From Mytilus trossulus (Eukaryota; Mollusca; Bivalvia; Mytilida; Mytilidae): 64,000 nt of DNA. The position numbers and the translations under genes are program-made. The DNA is taken from positions 46,051,878-46,115,877 of the forward strand of contig NC_086386.1 in the NCBI RefSeq assembly GCF_036588685.1, written 5' to 3'. Positions 45,552 through 56,624 of this stretch are shown in pieces (the stretch's first letter is position 1; every line of letters begins with the position of its first letter). Below the pieces are notes generated by a model. It was not told where the DNA came from and ran no database searches. It was given only the letters and a program-made list of their open reading frames with translations.

Positions 45552-46852
45552 TGGCTACCAAAATCGTAAGAACAAACAAAAAGGAAAATGCCTTACGAAC
45601 GTCCGCCTGTAGACGATAGCGAGGACCCATCCATGTGGATTAATTAAGACATAACTAATCCAGGAATTAAGGGGATTGATATAGAAGTTCCTGCCGATCT
45701 TAATAAGCCCATCATCTTACAAATATTCAACAGTGACATTAAATCCAAACGGAAAGAGTCAACCGTAACTGAAAATGAAGCAGAAGTAAATCCAGATGTC
45801 GGAACCCAACAATCCACCCCGGAGCAACGCCCAGTCTTCAACCCAAAACCGGAGGCTATTCCGATGAATAACATGTGTAATGCGTTCGTTTTAATGTTCC
45901 AATGCTTTACGGGTTTACAAAGTACTGTTGCCCAACTTCTTTTGAAGAATCCCGGAGAAAAGCAGAAAAACACAATGAAAGACGGATTTACCCTACAAAA
46001 TTGGTACAATCAGTCTAGTACCGTTGACAACTCTACTTTTTCTCATTCCGCAATACAGGAGAATTGTGTATCCGTAGACACCAACACGGAGCCAGATCAG
46101 ATGATTTTATCAGTATAGATATTGTATCTTTATCACTGCAGCGACAGATTATTGATGGTAAGGATGTTAATATTGCTGTCTTACTTATTCAAAATTATGA
46201 ATGCCCACACTCGCATACAGTAATCGCTGACAGCATTGAAATTAATCTCCCTGGGAAACCCGACATAAGATTATCCGGTACACTGACTATTCAGGAATTT
46301 ATCAAATCAATCGGCAAATACCAAAGGATAATGTCAAAAGCTTATTCAGAAAAACGCGCCGAACTAAGTGCGTACGAAGAAGACATTATTGACATTAGTA
46401 ATTTTACGGGTATAAGTATTATGATTACAATAAAATGTTTTCAGCCAAAGCGTCGACACTTCTTAGCGAACATCACGTTAAAGAAGATTGGAGTAAACGT
46501 GACTGTGACTTATTCACCCTCGTAGCGGCAGGAATTCAAATCAGCGTATGTAAATTATGCCACATGAGCGATCACACTACAGAATTGTGTCCACTGCAGC
46601 TCAGAATCAAAGTCAATTATCAAGATGTTAATAGTTTCAGAAACGATGATCGTGGCGGCCGACCAAAATATTTTCCGGACGGTAAAGAAATTTGTTATAA
46701 CTTTAATAGCGTTAGAGGGTGTACAAAACGCACCAAATGCTGTTCGCCAGGACATTCACAGGCTCTTTGCGGGAAACGCCCATCAGCAACGTTTTCCTCC
46801 GCTCAGACACCTCCGTTTGACAAAGAAACTCCAAAGACATCTCGCAAAATGT
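45552..46852 (+). pseudogene. DIRS-like gag with frameshifts
   Basis: Reads through one stop near 45640, then GIKGIDIEVPADLNKPIILQ, MNNMCNAFVLMFQCFTGLQS and WYNQSSTVDNSTF; shifts frame near 46110 (DIVSLSLQRQIIDG) and again near 46440 (TLLSEHHVKEDWSKRDCDLF). The last part has CKLCHMSDHTTELCP and ICYNFNSVRGCTKRTKCC, the CCCH-like knuckle typical of DIRS Gag. At least two frameshifts make it non-functional. Confidence 0.75.
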
Positions 46853-46879
46853 GACTACCTTAATTTGACATGAACGATA

Positions 46880-47640
46880 CAACCCAGGTCAATGTCAAAC
46901 AGCTTAAAAGTGAAATAATAATGAATCATCCCGACAAATATTTCGTTAATTATTTATGTAATGGGTTACAATATGGCTCTGATGCTATGGTTTAATATGA
47001 TTACATTTAAACAATGGAATGTAGGAATAAAGAAAGCAATAGGTCACAGAAAGATACAGTTTTAGATCTAATTCACAAAGAACTATGTAACGGCTGTGTT
47101 TATGGTCCGTTTGAAAAATTACCTTTTGGTGATTATCGAGTAAGTCCGTTCGGAGTTGCAGAAGGTAAATATTCTTTCAAAAAGCGACTTATTTTTTAAC
47201 TTGTTCGCACCGCACAACGATAAACACGTTAGCATCAACCACTTTATAGACGAAGATGTATGCTCTATGTCTTATGTCAAGATAGATGACGTAATTCGTC
47301 TCATTACTAAATACGGGAAAGGGACAAAAAACTATGAAAAGTTTGACATTCGAAATGCATTTAAAATATGTCCAGTGCTACCGTATCAATGGCCATTATT
47401 TTGTTTTAAATGGGAATCTCTTTATTATTTGTGTTTGCGATTGTTATTCTGAAGCCGAAGAAGCCCAAAAATATTTGACAATACCTCTGCAGCGATTTGT
47501 TTTACATTATTCTACATTTACTGGATGACTTCCTTACTGTTGACCCTCCAGAGTTCGATGCTGAAAGAATAATGGCGTTAATGACCATTCTTTTTAATCT
47601 AATAAATGTTCCACTTGCGACATTGTAATAGATGTAGTAG
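46880..47640 (+). pseudogene. DIRS-like reverse transcriptase, frameshifted and truncated
   Basis: Pieces in order: MNHPDKYFVNYLCNGLQYGS, VYGPFEKLPFGDYRVSPFGV, KKRLIF, a one-base shift in a T-run near 47195, NLFAPHNDKHVSINHFIDED, KFDIRNAFKICPVLPYQWPL (motif A), and LLDDFLTVDPPEFDAERI (motif C with LDD, about 47521-47575). The YxDD box reads as LLDD. Ends at TAA near 47628. RNase H and methyltransferase parts are not visible. Confidence 0.8.
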
Positions 47641-48159
47641 TATAAATTGACAGTATTTTCAAATGTTTTGACACAGTTCATATAATATTATTTGAGTTAA
47701 AACTACATCATCCCTGTCATATGCGTTTCTCTCGGTTTTAGTTTGTTATCCTGATTTGTTTTTGCTTAATCGAATTGTGACTATTGAACAACGGTCTACT
47801 ACTGTTGCCTTTATGTACATTAATGATCATTAATTGAATACTCGTTTATCAATTCATTTAATTGATTTTCAGTTTTTATTCAGGACCAAAATTGATAAAC
47901 CTATTTGGCCATTTTACTATGCAGCAACGGATGGAGACCTAAGGAGAACTTTTATGTTCAAGGTTGTATGAACAACAGTATTTATCTGCTTTAAATTTCA
48001 ATGATTTTGACATGCGATCTAACGAAATATCAAAAAAATGTGTGTCTGGAATATATAAAGTTCAAATACAAATTCCCGCCATTATAGGACTTGATTTAAT
48101 GATTTAATTTCCAAAAAGAAGTAAAAAAAAACATTAAACATTGTATGCAAAAGTCATTT

Positions 48160-48470
48160 TCGATCATCAATAATCGGGGAACTTGCCATATTTTTTTATG
48201 AATGCAGTAGAGTACATTTTATTAACATGAACAAATCGATCTTTTTCAATATTTAAAATTGCCAAAACGGAAGCTGAAATAGTACCTAGTAACCTGAAAA
48301 GCTTTGCACACGGCACATAGGCTGTCGTCCCTCCTCTGACGCGGTACATGTCCGTGGTTATCTGTAGGACAGTTATTTTCAAAATTGACTCTGGAGGACG
48401 TTCGTCAGGCATTTTCCTTTTTGTTTGTTCTTTCGATTTTTGGTAGCCATAATGCTTATAATTGGAAATT
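48160..48470 (-). repeat. Inverted DIRS-like end arm with short open frame
   Basis: The complement begins like the DIRS-like gag leader (ATGGCTACCAAAAATCGAAA and AATGCCTGACGAACGTCC) and then carries an 81-codon frame (RVRGGTTAYVPCAKLFRLLG) of unknown nature. It diverges from the plus-strand gag after about 60 bases. Confidence 0.6.
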
Positions 48471-48889
48471 GATTATAATGTTACAAAAAATAAGATACCA
48501 CTCACGTGTGAAAAAGGACTACGAATATCTAAGTTTACTTCCAAAGGAGTGACTTCGTCCTTATATTAGGGAACCCATAAATTTTGTTCATTGTCTCGAA
48601 AATCATGATATAAAGCGCACGCCTTATATTATCGTTTATATAAACTTCCAATTCTACTACATGTATCTATGATGAGTTTATTATTGGATATATAAGTCAA
48701 ATGTATGCAGACACTGATAAAATGTAGCTACACGGAAATCAAAAAGGTGGCAACATTAGTGATGTTTAGTTAGCTACTAATTCTCTTTAAAAATGCTTAC
48801 ATACATTTCGACTTCATATAGGAGCTTATCAGGAAAGAATTAAAGAAGCTAGCATTCTTGCGGTTTAACTTAGTGTTCCCCTATATATA

Positions 48890-50391
48890 TGTTGTGTACA
48901 AGATATCATTTTGTACAAATTATAATTTGTACAAAAATATTGTACGTCTTTTTCTTAAAAAAAAGATCATTCAATAGTACTGCTTGATTAATTCTTATCG
49001 TTATTTTGAGGTTGTCTTTTTTTATTCAGAAACTCTGCAAACGATTATATTTGTAAAATTTCATATTTTGTATCGTGAAAGATCGTGTACAGCGTTTTGA
49101 TGATCGTGAAAAGGATCTCAAAAGATTTGTTGCCACTTGTTCGTTATTTCTAAAAGTCCATGAAAACAATCAAATCTTTCTTTAGTTAAGCAAGTGATAA
49201 TTTATATTAGTAATTGGTTCATCAAAAGATTGGATTTACATGACTTATTCCGCTTCACTTTTTTTTGTGAAATGATTGATGGTTCAATGCCATTGGGTCT
49301 GATGATTTTATAATACTACACCAAATAGTTTTCTTATAAAATAAAAGTCCGTCTGTCTGGTCTGCATAAATTTCATTTTGTTTTTAAAGTTTAGATTGTC
49401 TCAACTGATTTTCGTTAAGTGTTATGCACAGTCATAAAACAAAAATCCTTGTTGAAAAAAAAAACATTGAAAAAAAAAAACGGCAAAAAAACAACTGACA
49501 TATTCCTGACTTTAGCATAGTCATATTCCTAACCTAATGGGGTGTTTAATCTTCTGGGATATTTCTTTTGTCTAAAAGTCTGACTGAAGCAGTTAAATAC
49601 ACATATTTATTCACAGCAAAGGTTCCTGAGCTTCAACGCTCGCTATATGAAGCAGTTAAAATGCCTGTAAAACAGGTCGTTATCGATTTGAGAGTCAAAA
49701 GATGGTTTGCAATACCTGATTACATAAATCAGTAGATCACCTGCACAAACGAATGATTTATCGACTCCTAGGAGTCGATATAAGAATTGAACGATGGACA
49801 GTTAGTGAATTAATTTTTCTTGCTACCTGATTGGAAGATATTACGAGACGTGAATAATCAAAATTTATTGATTGGTTAGGACAATCCAAACCTAGTAAAT
49901 GTCCTTCAATCCCGTAGAGTATCGGAGGTGTCCTCTCTATTTTAGCAATTAGATTTTACACAGGTAACTGTTATCTATAAATCGAATCTTCTGGAGTAAA
50001 CAACAACGTTAAACGATATATAATACTACTTCATAACGTGCGACCTCACGTGTGTGGTAAATTTTGTTGATTGATGCACGTGGCTGTTCTAGTAAATGAA
50101 TTAATCTACAAAGCGAGAGCACTTTCCATTTTCATCAGCTAAGAGTCGACGATAGCCTTTTTGAAAGGCTAATGCTTGTAAAGAACTACTTTTGAATTTT
50201 GTAACTTAGGTGTACTGTCTGGTCATTTAGTAGCAATTCAGTAATGTGTATCAATGCTTTTTTCGCCAAAATCCATATGAAAAATTATTGTACAAGTTAT
50301 AAGTGAATTTTTGTCCTATTTTGTACAATAATTTGTACAATATTTTTGTACAAATTATAATTTGTACAAAATGATAACTTGTACACAACAT
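48890..50391. mobile_element. 1.5-kb element with 57-bp terminal inverted repeats, TATA target
   Basis: TIRs at 48890-48946 and 50335-50391 differ at about one base and start TGTTGTGTACAAG. Both flanks are TATA (48886-48889 and 50392-50395). The TIR contains the palindrome TTGTACAAATTATAATTTGTACAAAA-like core split by position (first half TTGTACAAATTATAA). Same end sequence as the foldback element at 30399. No transposase frame inside; a small palindrome GACTCCTAGGAGTC is at about 49764. Confidence 0.87.
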
Positions 50392-50474
50392 ATACATATA
50401 TTATCGATTAGCCATCCCATTAAATTATTCAAAGTTTGGTGACTATGTTGAACGTAAATATCCCAACAGACTTT

Positions 50475-51070
50475 AAATAAGGGATACACGACATACCATG
50501 AAAACTTTTAATTGACAAATAAACCATGAAAATGAGTTCAAGTTCATATAAAACTGCCAAACAGATATGTAGACCTTACAATCATTATATATACCAAATT
50601 TAGTGCCAACATATTGTCCAATGAAACCTGAAAATATGTGCATGTTCAGATGAGACATGCCAGTCGGCCATGTACACATTACAATCATTCCTTACACCAA
50701 ATACATCTTATTCATATTGGCCAAGAAAACTTGACCTTGATCACTGATCCATGAAATGAGATCGATGTCAGGTGAACCCTGTCTGACGGACATGCAAACT
50801 CAGTATTTGCAAGGATCCCATACATCAAATATAGTTATCCTATAATATTATTCATAATAAGCGAGTATTTGACATGACAAAAAAATAAATTTTTTCAAGT
50901 TGTCACTGAACCATGAAAATGAGGTCAAGGACAGAGGACATATGACAGACGGAAACTTCGTAAAATATAGCATCATACAAATAGTTGTCACCATGCCTGA
51001 TTGTAGACTCTATCATATGTCTGCGAATTTGTTGCAGGCGAGGCACAAAACCCTAAATCAAATGTAACTT
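50475..51070. repeat. Degenerate repeat with AACCATGAAAATGAGG units
   Basis: Several loosely related ~150-190 bp units each with ACCATGAAAATGAG(T/G)TCAAG-like and ATACACCAAATTTAG-like parts, last unit followed by GACAGACGGAAACTTCGTAA. A mollusc-type dispersed repeat; frames inside it are not genes. Confidence 0.6.
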
Positions 51071-51609
51071 GTAGCTGTTGCTCACTATATATGACAAGAA
51101 GTTGAATGGCAATGGATGTGAAAGACCTATCACACGGTATAACAAATGTCATGCTCATAACATTGCAGGGTGCACCAATTTGTAGATCCTGGGATTAATC
51201 CGGCAAATATTTTACACCAATTCATTATGTCTGAGACTACTACAACTACTGTGTTATAGTAGTCTCAGATTATGTGTAAAAAATCAGGATTTAATTTACA
51301 GTAAACCGAAAGTTCAGGATTTCTTTACACATTAGTAACTGTGGAATACTGTAATGAATACGAAAGCTGTAACTACCAGCCATGAAGTGGTAATCACCGA
51401 TAAAATACTCAAGTACGTTGCAAAAAGTTGAACTTGGAAAAGACCATCTCGGATATATACTTTTTGTCTTTTGTGCTTTTGCCTTGTATCGATCTGAAGA
51501 GTTATACCCCTTTCGACGTATTTTTATAGTGTTAGGCTATTACACAACTGTCCCAAGTTAGGAGATGGTTGACTTGCCTGCAAACATGTTGGTTCGGATG
51601 AGAAACGTT

Positions 51610-51825
51610 GTCCTGAATTTTTTTTTAAAGTTGTTAGCTGTCCTGAATTTTTAGTTTCCACTCTATTTGGTCCTGCCTTTTTTTATTAGTTTATCCTGAA
51701 TTTTTTACACAAATTGTCATCCTGCCTTTTGTTTTTGCCAAGTTGTTCATCCTGCTTTTTTTAATCAAAACTCCTGTCCTGCTTTTTTTCAAATAATTTC
51801 ATCCAAGCCCCTCCCCCCTTAAAAA
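51610..51825. repeat. Degenerate TCCTG(A/C)(A/C)TTTTT array
   Basis: Eight or more spaced copies of TCCTGAATTTTT or TCCTGCTTTTTT at about 20-30 base intervals, ending in a pyrimidine-rich patch. A similar but shorter cluster (TCCTGATTTTC) is at 63138-63230. Confidence 0.65.
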
Positions 51826-52900
51826 TCTAATGGTAGCTCCCTTACTTGGTTCTAGTACACAATATGGGGAGGTTAAACCACTTATTTAGGCACACAAACC
51901 TATCAGCCTGTACCATTCTTGCCATTAAAAAACATTGCGTTACTATAAGATTTAATAGTAAAATATTTCCCCTGGCTGAATTTCAAAAGTTAGAATTTTC
52001 TTTCAATTACAGAAACTGCAGCATTTTATACTAAATTTATTTCAAATATTTAACAACATAGTTACAACAATTTTAGACCAAAAAACAATTTGATCATATG
52101 GAAACATAATTTTTATTGTCCTGGCTAGAAGGCCTTAAATTTGAAAGCATTTATCATTATAAAATATTTACAATGAATTAAATAAGTGTATTCACAGTCC
52201 TGATAGAAATGTTTAAAAATCAGGAAAACAACTGTATTAGCTTTTGTAAAAATACACAGTTGTTAAAAATATATAAATATCAAATGAAGAATGTCTTAGA
52301 ATATCATCATTCACAATAAACATGTGATATTAAGGGATGTTGGTAGTCTTTGATGTTTCTCTCTCCTTTTGTCTCTTCTAGGATTCCATAAATATGAAAC
52401 TGGTTCCATCAATGATGTTTCTGGCTATACTTGAATCTTTTTCCCATGAAAGTTAATACACATGAACCATTCCATATAAAAATCTTTATCATAGTTAAGG
52501 ATTTTTCTTAATAAATCTACAAATTCGTATGCTTTGAATAAAAGAAGAATTTTAATATACGATGTTAACATCAATGAAACAGCAACCAATCAGTACAAAT
52601 AAGCAAAGACATCAAGTAATTATCATAGTCTTCAGTTTATATGTCTCATATCTGAATTGCCTATATTCTGAAAATAGTTATAAATGAATTAATCAAAGAC
52701 ATCAAAGAACAGTAGTTAACATTGAATTCTAAATTAACAATTAAAAATATTGGTATCAGAAAAGATTAAGATATAGGACAACCACTGACAAAGTTTTGAA
52801 CTGGTACATTCAGGAATCTCTTACGATTTCAACCACTCTACTTTTTAGTACACACATATGAATCTGAGACATTTCAACCATTCCTAAACCAAATACAATT
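51826..52900. other. Intergenic, nothing recognised
   Basis: AT-rich spacer. No repeat family, splice pattern or protein feature that I can support. Confidence 0.45.
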
Positions 52901-52904
52901 GGAA

Positions 52905-53995
52905 TTAAATGCTTCGCTGAGTGCAGCCTGATACAACTGCAGAGGTTGAACCCTGAACAGTTGGGGCAAATTTAGACAAATATTCTAGCTTGATACTGAC
53001 CTAATATTTGGATAAGGATACAAAAATTGACGTTATATAAGTTTCTGACACAAATAAATGTGGTCAAAGATCTTTAAACTTTATTTAACAATACTGGGCA
53101 ATTGAAGATTTTAAAATTTTGAATAAGAAGAACAAATTTGAGCCTTAAGAAAAATTTGAAAAAAAAATATGAAACCCTTAAAAAATAGATAAAAAGAAGA
53201 ATGTGTCCCCAATGCATGGATGCCCCACTCGCATAATCATTTTCTGTGTTCAGTGGACCATGAAAATTGGGGAAAACACTCATATTTGGCATTTAAATTA
53301 GAAAGATTATATCATAAGGAACATGTGTACCAAGTTTCAAGTTGATTGGACTTCAACTTCATCTAAAACTACCTTGACAAAAACCTTAACCTGAAGCAAG
53401 AGGAACAGACGAACAAACAGACAGACGGACGAACATACATACATACCAGAAAACATAATGCCCCTTTCCAATCGTAGGTGGGTCATAAAAATATTTTTGA
53501 ACCCCCCTAGGAGAAATTACTCCCAAACTCAATCCCAGCCTTCTCTTTGTAGAATGGCACCTTGTATTTCAATTTTAGAGAGATCTATAATAAAACACTT
53601 CAACACAAGTTTTTGTCTGGCAACTATATAAATGTTTGTTTTTGGCCCTTATTCCTGCATGTTTGACTCAATTACCAACAAACTCATTCCCAGCCTTCCA
53701 TTTGTGATATGGAACATTGTGGTACAATTTAAGAAAGGACCATACACTAACATATAAATAATTGTCCAGAAATTACAGAAATGCTTATTTTTTGCCCCCA
53801 ATTTCTTATCTGTTGGTATATGTACCATAACCCCCTAAAATCAATCCCAACCTTCCTTTTGTGGTATTGAACCGTCTTGTAAAATTTCAGAGATCCATTC
53901 ACTAAAACTCAAGATTTTGCATGGAAACCAAATGTGTCTTTGGACGACAACAATGCAGACAATGCTGATGACGACATCATACCATTATATGAACA
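52905..53995 (+). repeat. Diverged copy of the GAGGTTGAACCCTGAAC repeat element
   Basis: Opens CTTCGCTGAGTGCAGCCTGA and CAGAGGTTGAACCCTGAACA, includes AAACTCATTCCCAGCCTTCC and CAATCCCAACCTTCCTTTTG, and closes GGACGACAACAATGCAGACA near 53960. It parallels the better preserved element at 56625-58543 but lacks its long tandem array. Confidence 0.72.
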
Positions 53996-55050
53996 ACAAA
54001 AAATTAGCGAGCATACAAAAATCGCAAGAACATAAACTGAAGCACACATAGAAGTTTAAATAAATTCAGAAAAAGACTTACTTTGGTCTACAATTTCATT
54101 ATCATAATTATACCTCTCAACTTTAATAGTGTCCCAGTAACAAATAAAAAATTATAAATTATTTTTAAGGGAACTTCACGTATATAAATTTGTAGTGTCT
54201 GCTGGTCTTTCCTTGTGTCTAGTCAGTTCAACTCCAATAAAACAATAGGCCAAATATTCATGAGACTCCACATATTTGTACTGCACTATATATAGCTACT
54301 TGAAGATATGGACATAGGAATTACAAATATAATCCTGGTAATAGGACTTACCTGCAGTTTGTTACCTTGTATTAAAATGTAACTTCCTTTATACAGCTGG
54401 ACAGATGTTGGTAAAACTTTACACAATTGAAGATCACTATATCAGATGGGCATAACTAATTAAAATCAGAGTCCAACATGTTAAGGTCTAGTTAAGCAAT
54501 TTTGTTTTTAAAGATGGTGGGAGGAGATCCTTTTGTGAATGAACTCAAAATGGTAGCAGACTCAAACAATGGCATCTTTTTTTATTCTCATACATGTATA
54601 ATACACTAAAATTCTAGGAACCAAGTTTAAAAAAACACCAAGCTTTTGTATTCCGTTCAATAAAGTATGGTAGAGTGACTACATTGCAATTGTCTAATCC
54701 TACCTTTAAATTCATACTGAAGACCGCTTATGCTTTAAATAACCATTTCCCTTGGCTGAGAAATTTTCTGTTTTCAATCTATTCAAGATTTCAATGACAG
54801 TTTTTGCCATTGGACTTACTAGTATCTTCATATCTTGCCTTCATGACCATAGTTATGGCAACCCATTGTAGTTGTCAAAAAATATCTGCTTATCTGCTTT
54901 TTTCAGTTGATTGTATTTGCGAGTCTTTTGATTCAACATAAGAAATTGAAGGTCCACTCCTATGGGTGGGTAGAGAGTACAAGTTGGAAATGATGATCAT
55001 CCAGTGCCCACTCCCTTTGTGTATATTGATAAAATCTTTTTAATATACAT
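53996..55050. other. Intergenic, nothing recognised
   Basis: Between two repeat elements. No gene or named repeat seen. Confidence 0.45.
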
Positions 55051-55058
55051 CTTTTTAA

Positions 55059-55448
55059 GGAAGCTGGCTTGTCATGTTTTCGATTTTTTGTCAGATTTTA
55101 GGAATTCTCTGGTTTTATCCATTTGAATGCCTTGAAATTTTTTGCCCAGTGACCCCCATTTTCTTTATGTAAACCTTTTACATGTATAACAATAAGACAT
55201 CTGTAAAAGTCTTATAAATTTTTAATCACATTTTAACAGTTTTTGAGATCTTCAACTTGTCAATGATAAAGCTATGAAAAGTCAAGAGAGAATATTTTCA
55301 CGCCAAAATTTCAATATCTAATATCTCGAAAAACAAGCACAGTGACCTATTTATTTTATTTGCTCTTTGGATTCTTTTATTAATCCCCTATCAATATAAG
55401 CTAGTGTTTTTAAAAGTTAATTACTTTAAAACTGAGAAGCGAACTCCC
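55059..55448. mobile_element. Possible second TTAA-flanked MITE
   Basis: About 390 bp between TTAA at 55055-55058 and 55449-55452. End sequences GGAAGCTGGCTT and GGGAGTTCGCTT (complement) agree at 9 of 12 positions and resemble the ends of the 23105 element (GGAGGCTCGC). Diverged, so less certain. Confidence 0.55.
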
Positions 55449-55452
55449 TTAA

Positions 55453-56130
55453 TCCGGACAGAAATATTGATTTGAGAGTTCTTTCAATGCAATATAATAT
55501 TCAATATAATTAAAATTTTAAGGCTAATATCTCCTACTAAAACAGTTTATCTCCACTGATTCTTGAATTGGTTATAGCTACATATATTGCTGGTATAAAC
55601 CTTTGATACAAATGTTAAAAAAAATTGAAGAGATTAAGTTCATGGACAAAGACAAGACCAGAAGGACCATTGACAGTTATTTTAATATCTCTGCTCCCTG
55701 TTCAAGCAGAAGATGATAAAAATGGCAAATTTTTACTTAAAACCAAAAATGTAATCCATGGTCTGTAATAACTATTGTCAATGGAGAATTTATATAATGA
55801 TAACAGGTGCCCATTGTTGATAGTGTAAATTGGTACTACAGACCTAGTTATGAAAACGCCAGATAATAATTTTGGAACATCAAAAGGATACGTCCAAAAT
55901 AAAATATATGTCTGAAAAAGAAGTTAAGGAAAACAAATTATATCAATCATACATGTATATATAATAAGTGTAAATAACATAATTTTACAAGAGAATAAGT
56001 GTTTACAGCTTTTTTAGTATTATTACATATGCTTGATCAAGTTCAGAACATAAACAGGAATTCAATTCCCAAACAATTATTTCATGTTAAAATGTGCAAT
56101 TCTCTTTGTACAAATCTAAGAAATATTATA
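55453..56130. other. Intergenic, nothing recognised
   Basis: No gene or repeat family that I can name. Confidence 0.45.
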
Positions 56131-56131
56131 T

Positions 56132-56252
56132 TGTACTTTATTTGGCCTTTTTAACTTTTTTGGATTCGAGCGTCACTGATGAGTCTTTTGAAGACGAAAC
56201 GTGCTCCTGGCGTATTTACGAAATTTAGTCCTGTTATCTATGATGAGTTTAT
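56132..56252 (+). repeat. Dispersed repeat, GACGAAACGCG family, 3' end only
   Basis: Only the last ~120 bases: TATTTGGCCTTTTTAACTTT, GAGCGTCACTGATGAGTC, GACGAAACGTGCTCCTGG and TCTATGATGAGTTTATC. Strong 5' truncation. Confidence 0.85.
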
Positions 56253-56624
56253 CTACTTGACAGACAGTGAAGGTAAACAAAACTTGTGACAAAAGCACTG
56301 TTAACAACAAATGAGGGTGGTTTCAAATATTTAGTACAAAATATATCTTTCAATATGCAGTCGTTTTTGTTTTTTTTGTTGTTTTTTTTTAACTTATAAG
56401 GCATTTTGAATAGATCAGAATTTGTTAAAAAAAGGTTGAATACGAAAAAAAAAGAAAAAAAAGTTTTAATAGATAAAAACTGGTTCCTAGTAAGATTTAT
56501 CCATAATACATACCTAGTTTCAATTTGTAAATTATGAAAAACAAGTACCCTCTAGAAAGATGCTGTTTTTCCTCTTTTTGAGTTAACCAAATTCATATAA
56601 AGTTTATCATTATTGAATATCTAT

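Larger units (their letters stand above)
44660..48560 (+). mobile_element. Decayed DIRS-like retrotransposon with inverted end arms
   Basis: Gag-like and RT-like coding on the plus strand lie between two inverted matching arms: left at about 44685-44742 continuing at 45525-45600, right at about 48405-48550 (complement). The arms share AAACTTAGATATTCGTA, CACACGTGAGTGGTATCTTA and ATGGCTACCAAAA. Inverted terminal repeats are typical of DIRS elements. No tyrosine recombinase is visible, and 47640-48160 shows no coding. The right arm could instead be a separate inverted copy. Confidence 0.65.

Noticed and set aside
45644..46009. 121-codon minus-strand frame
   Set aside because: Antisense of the DIRS-like gag; the plus-strand reading has family features.
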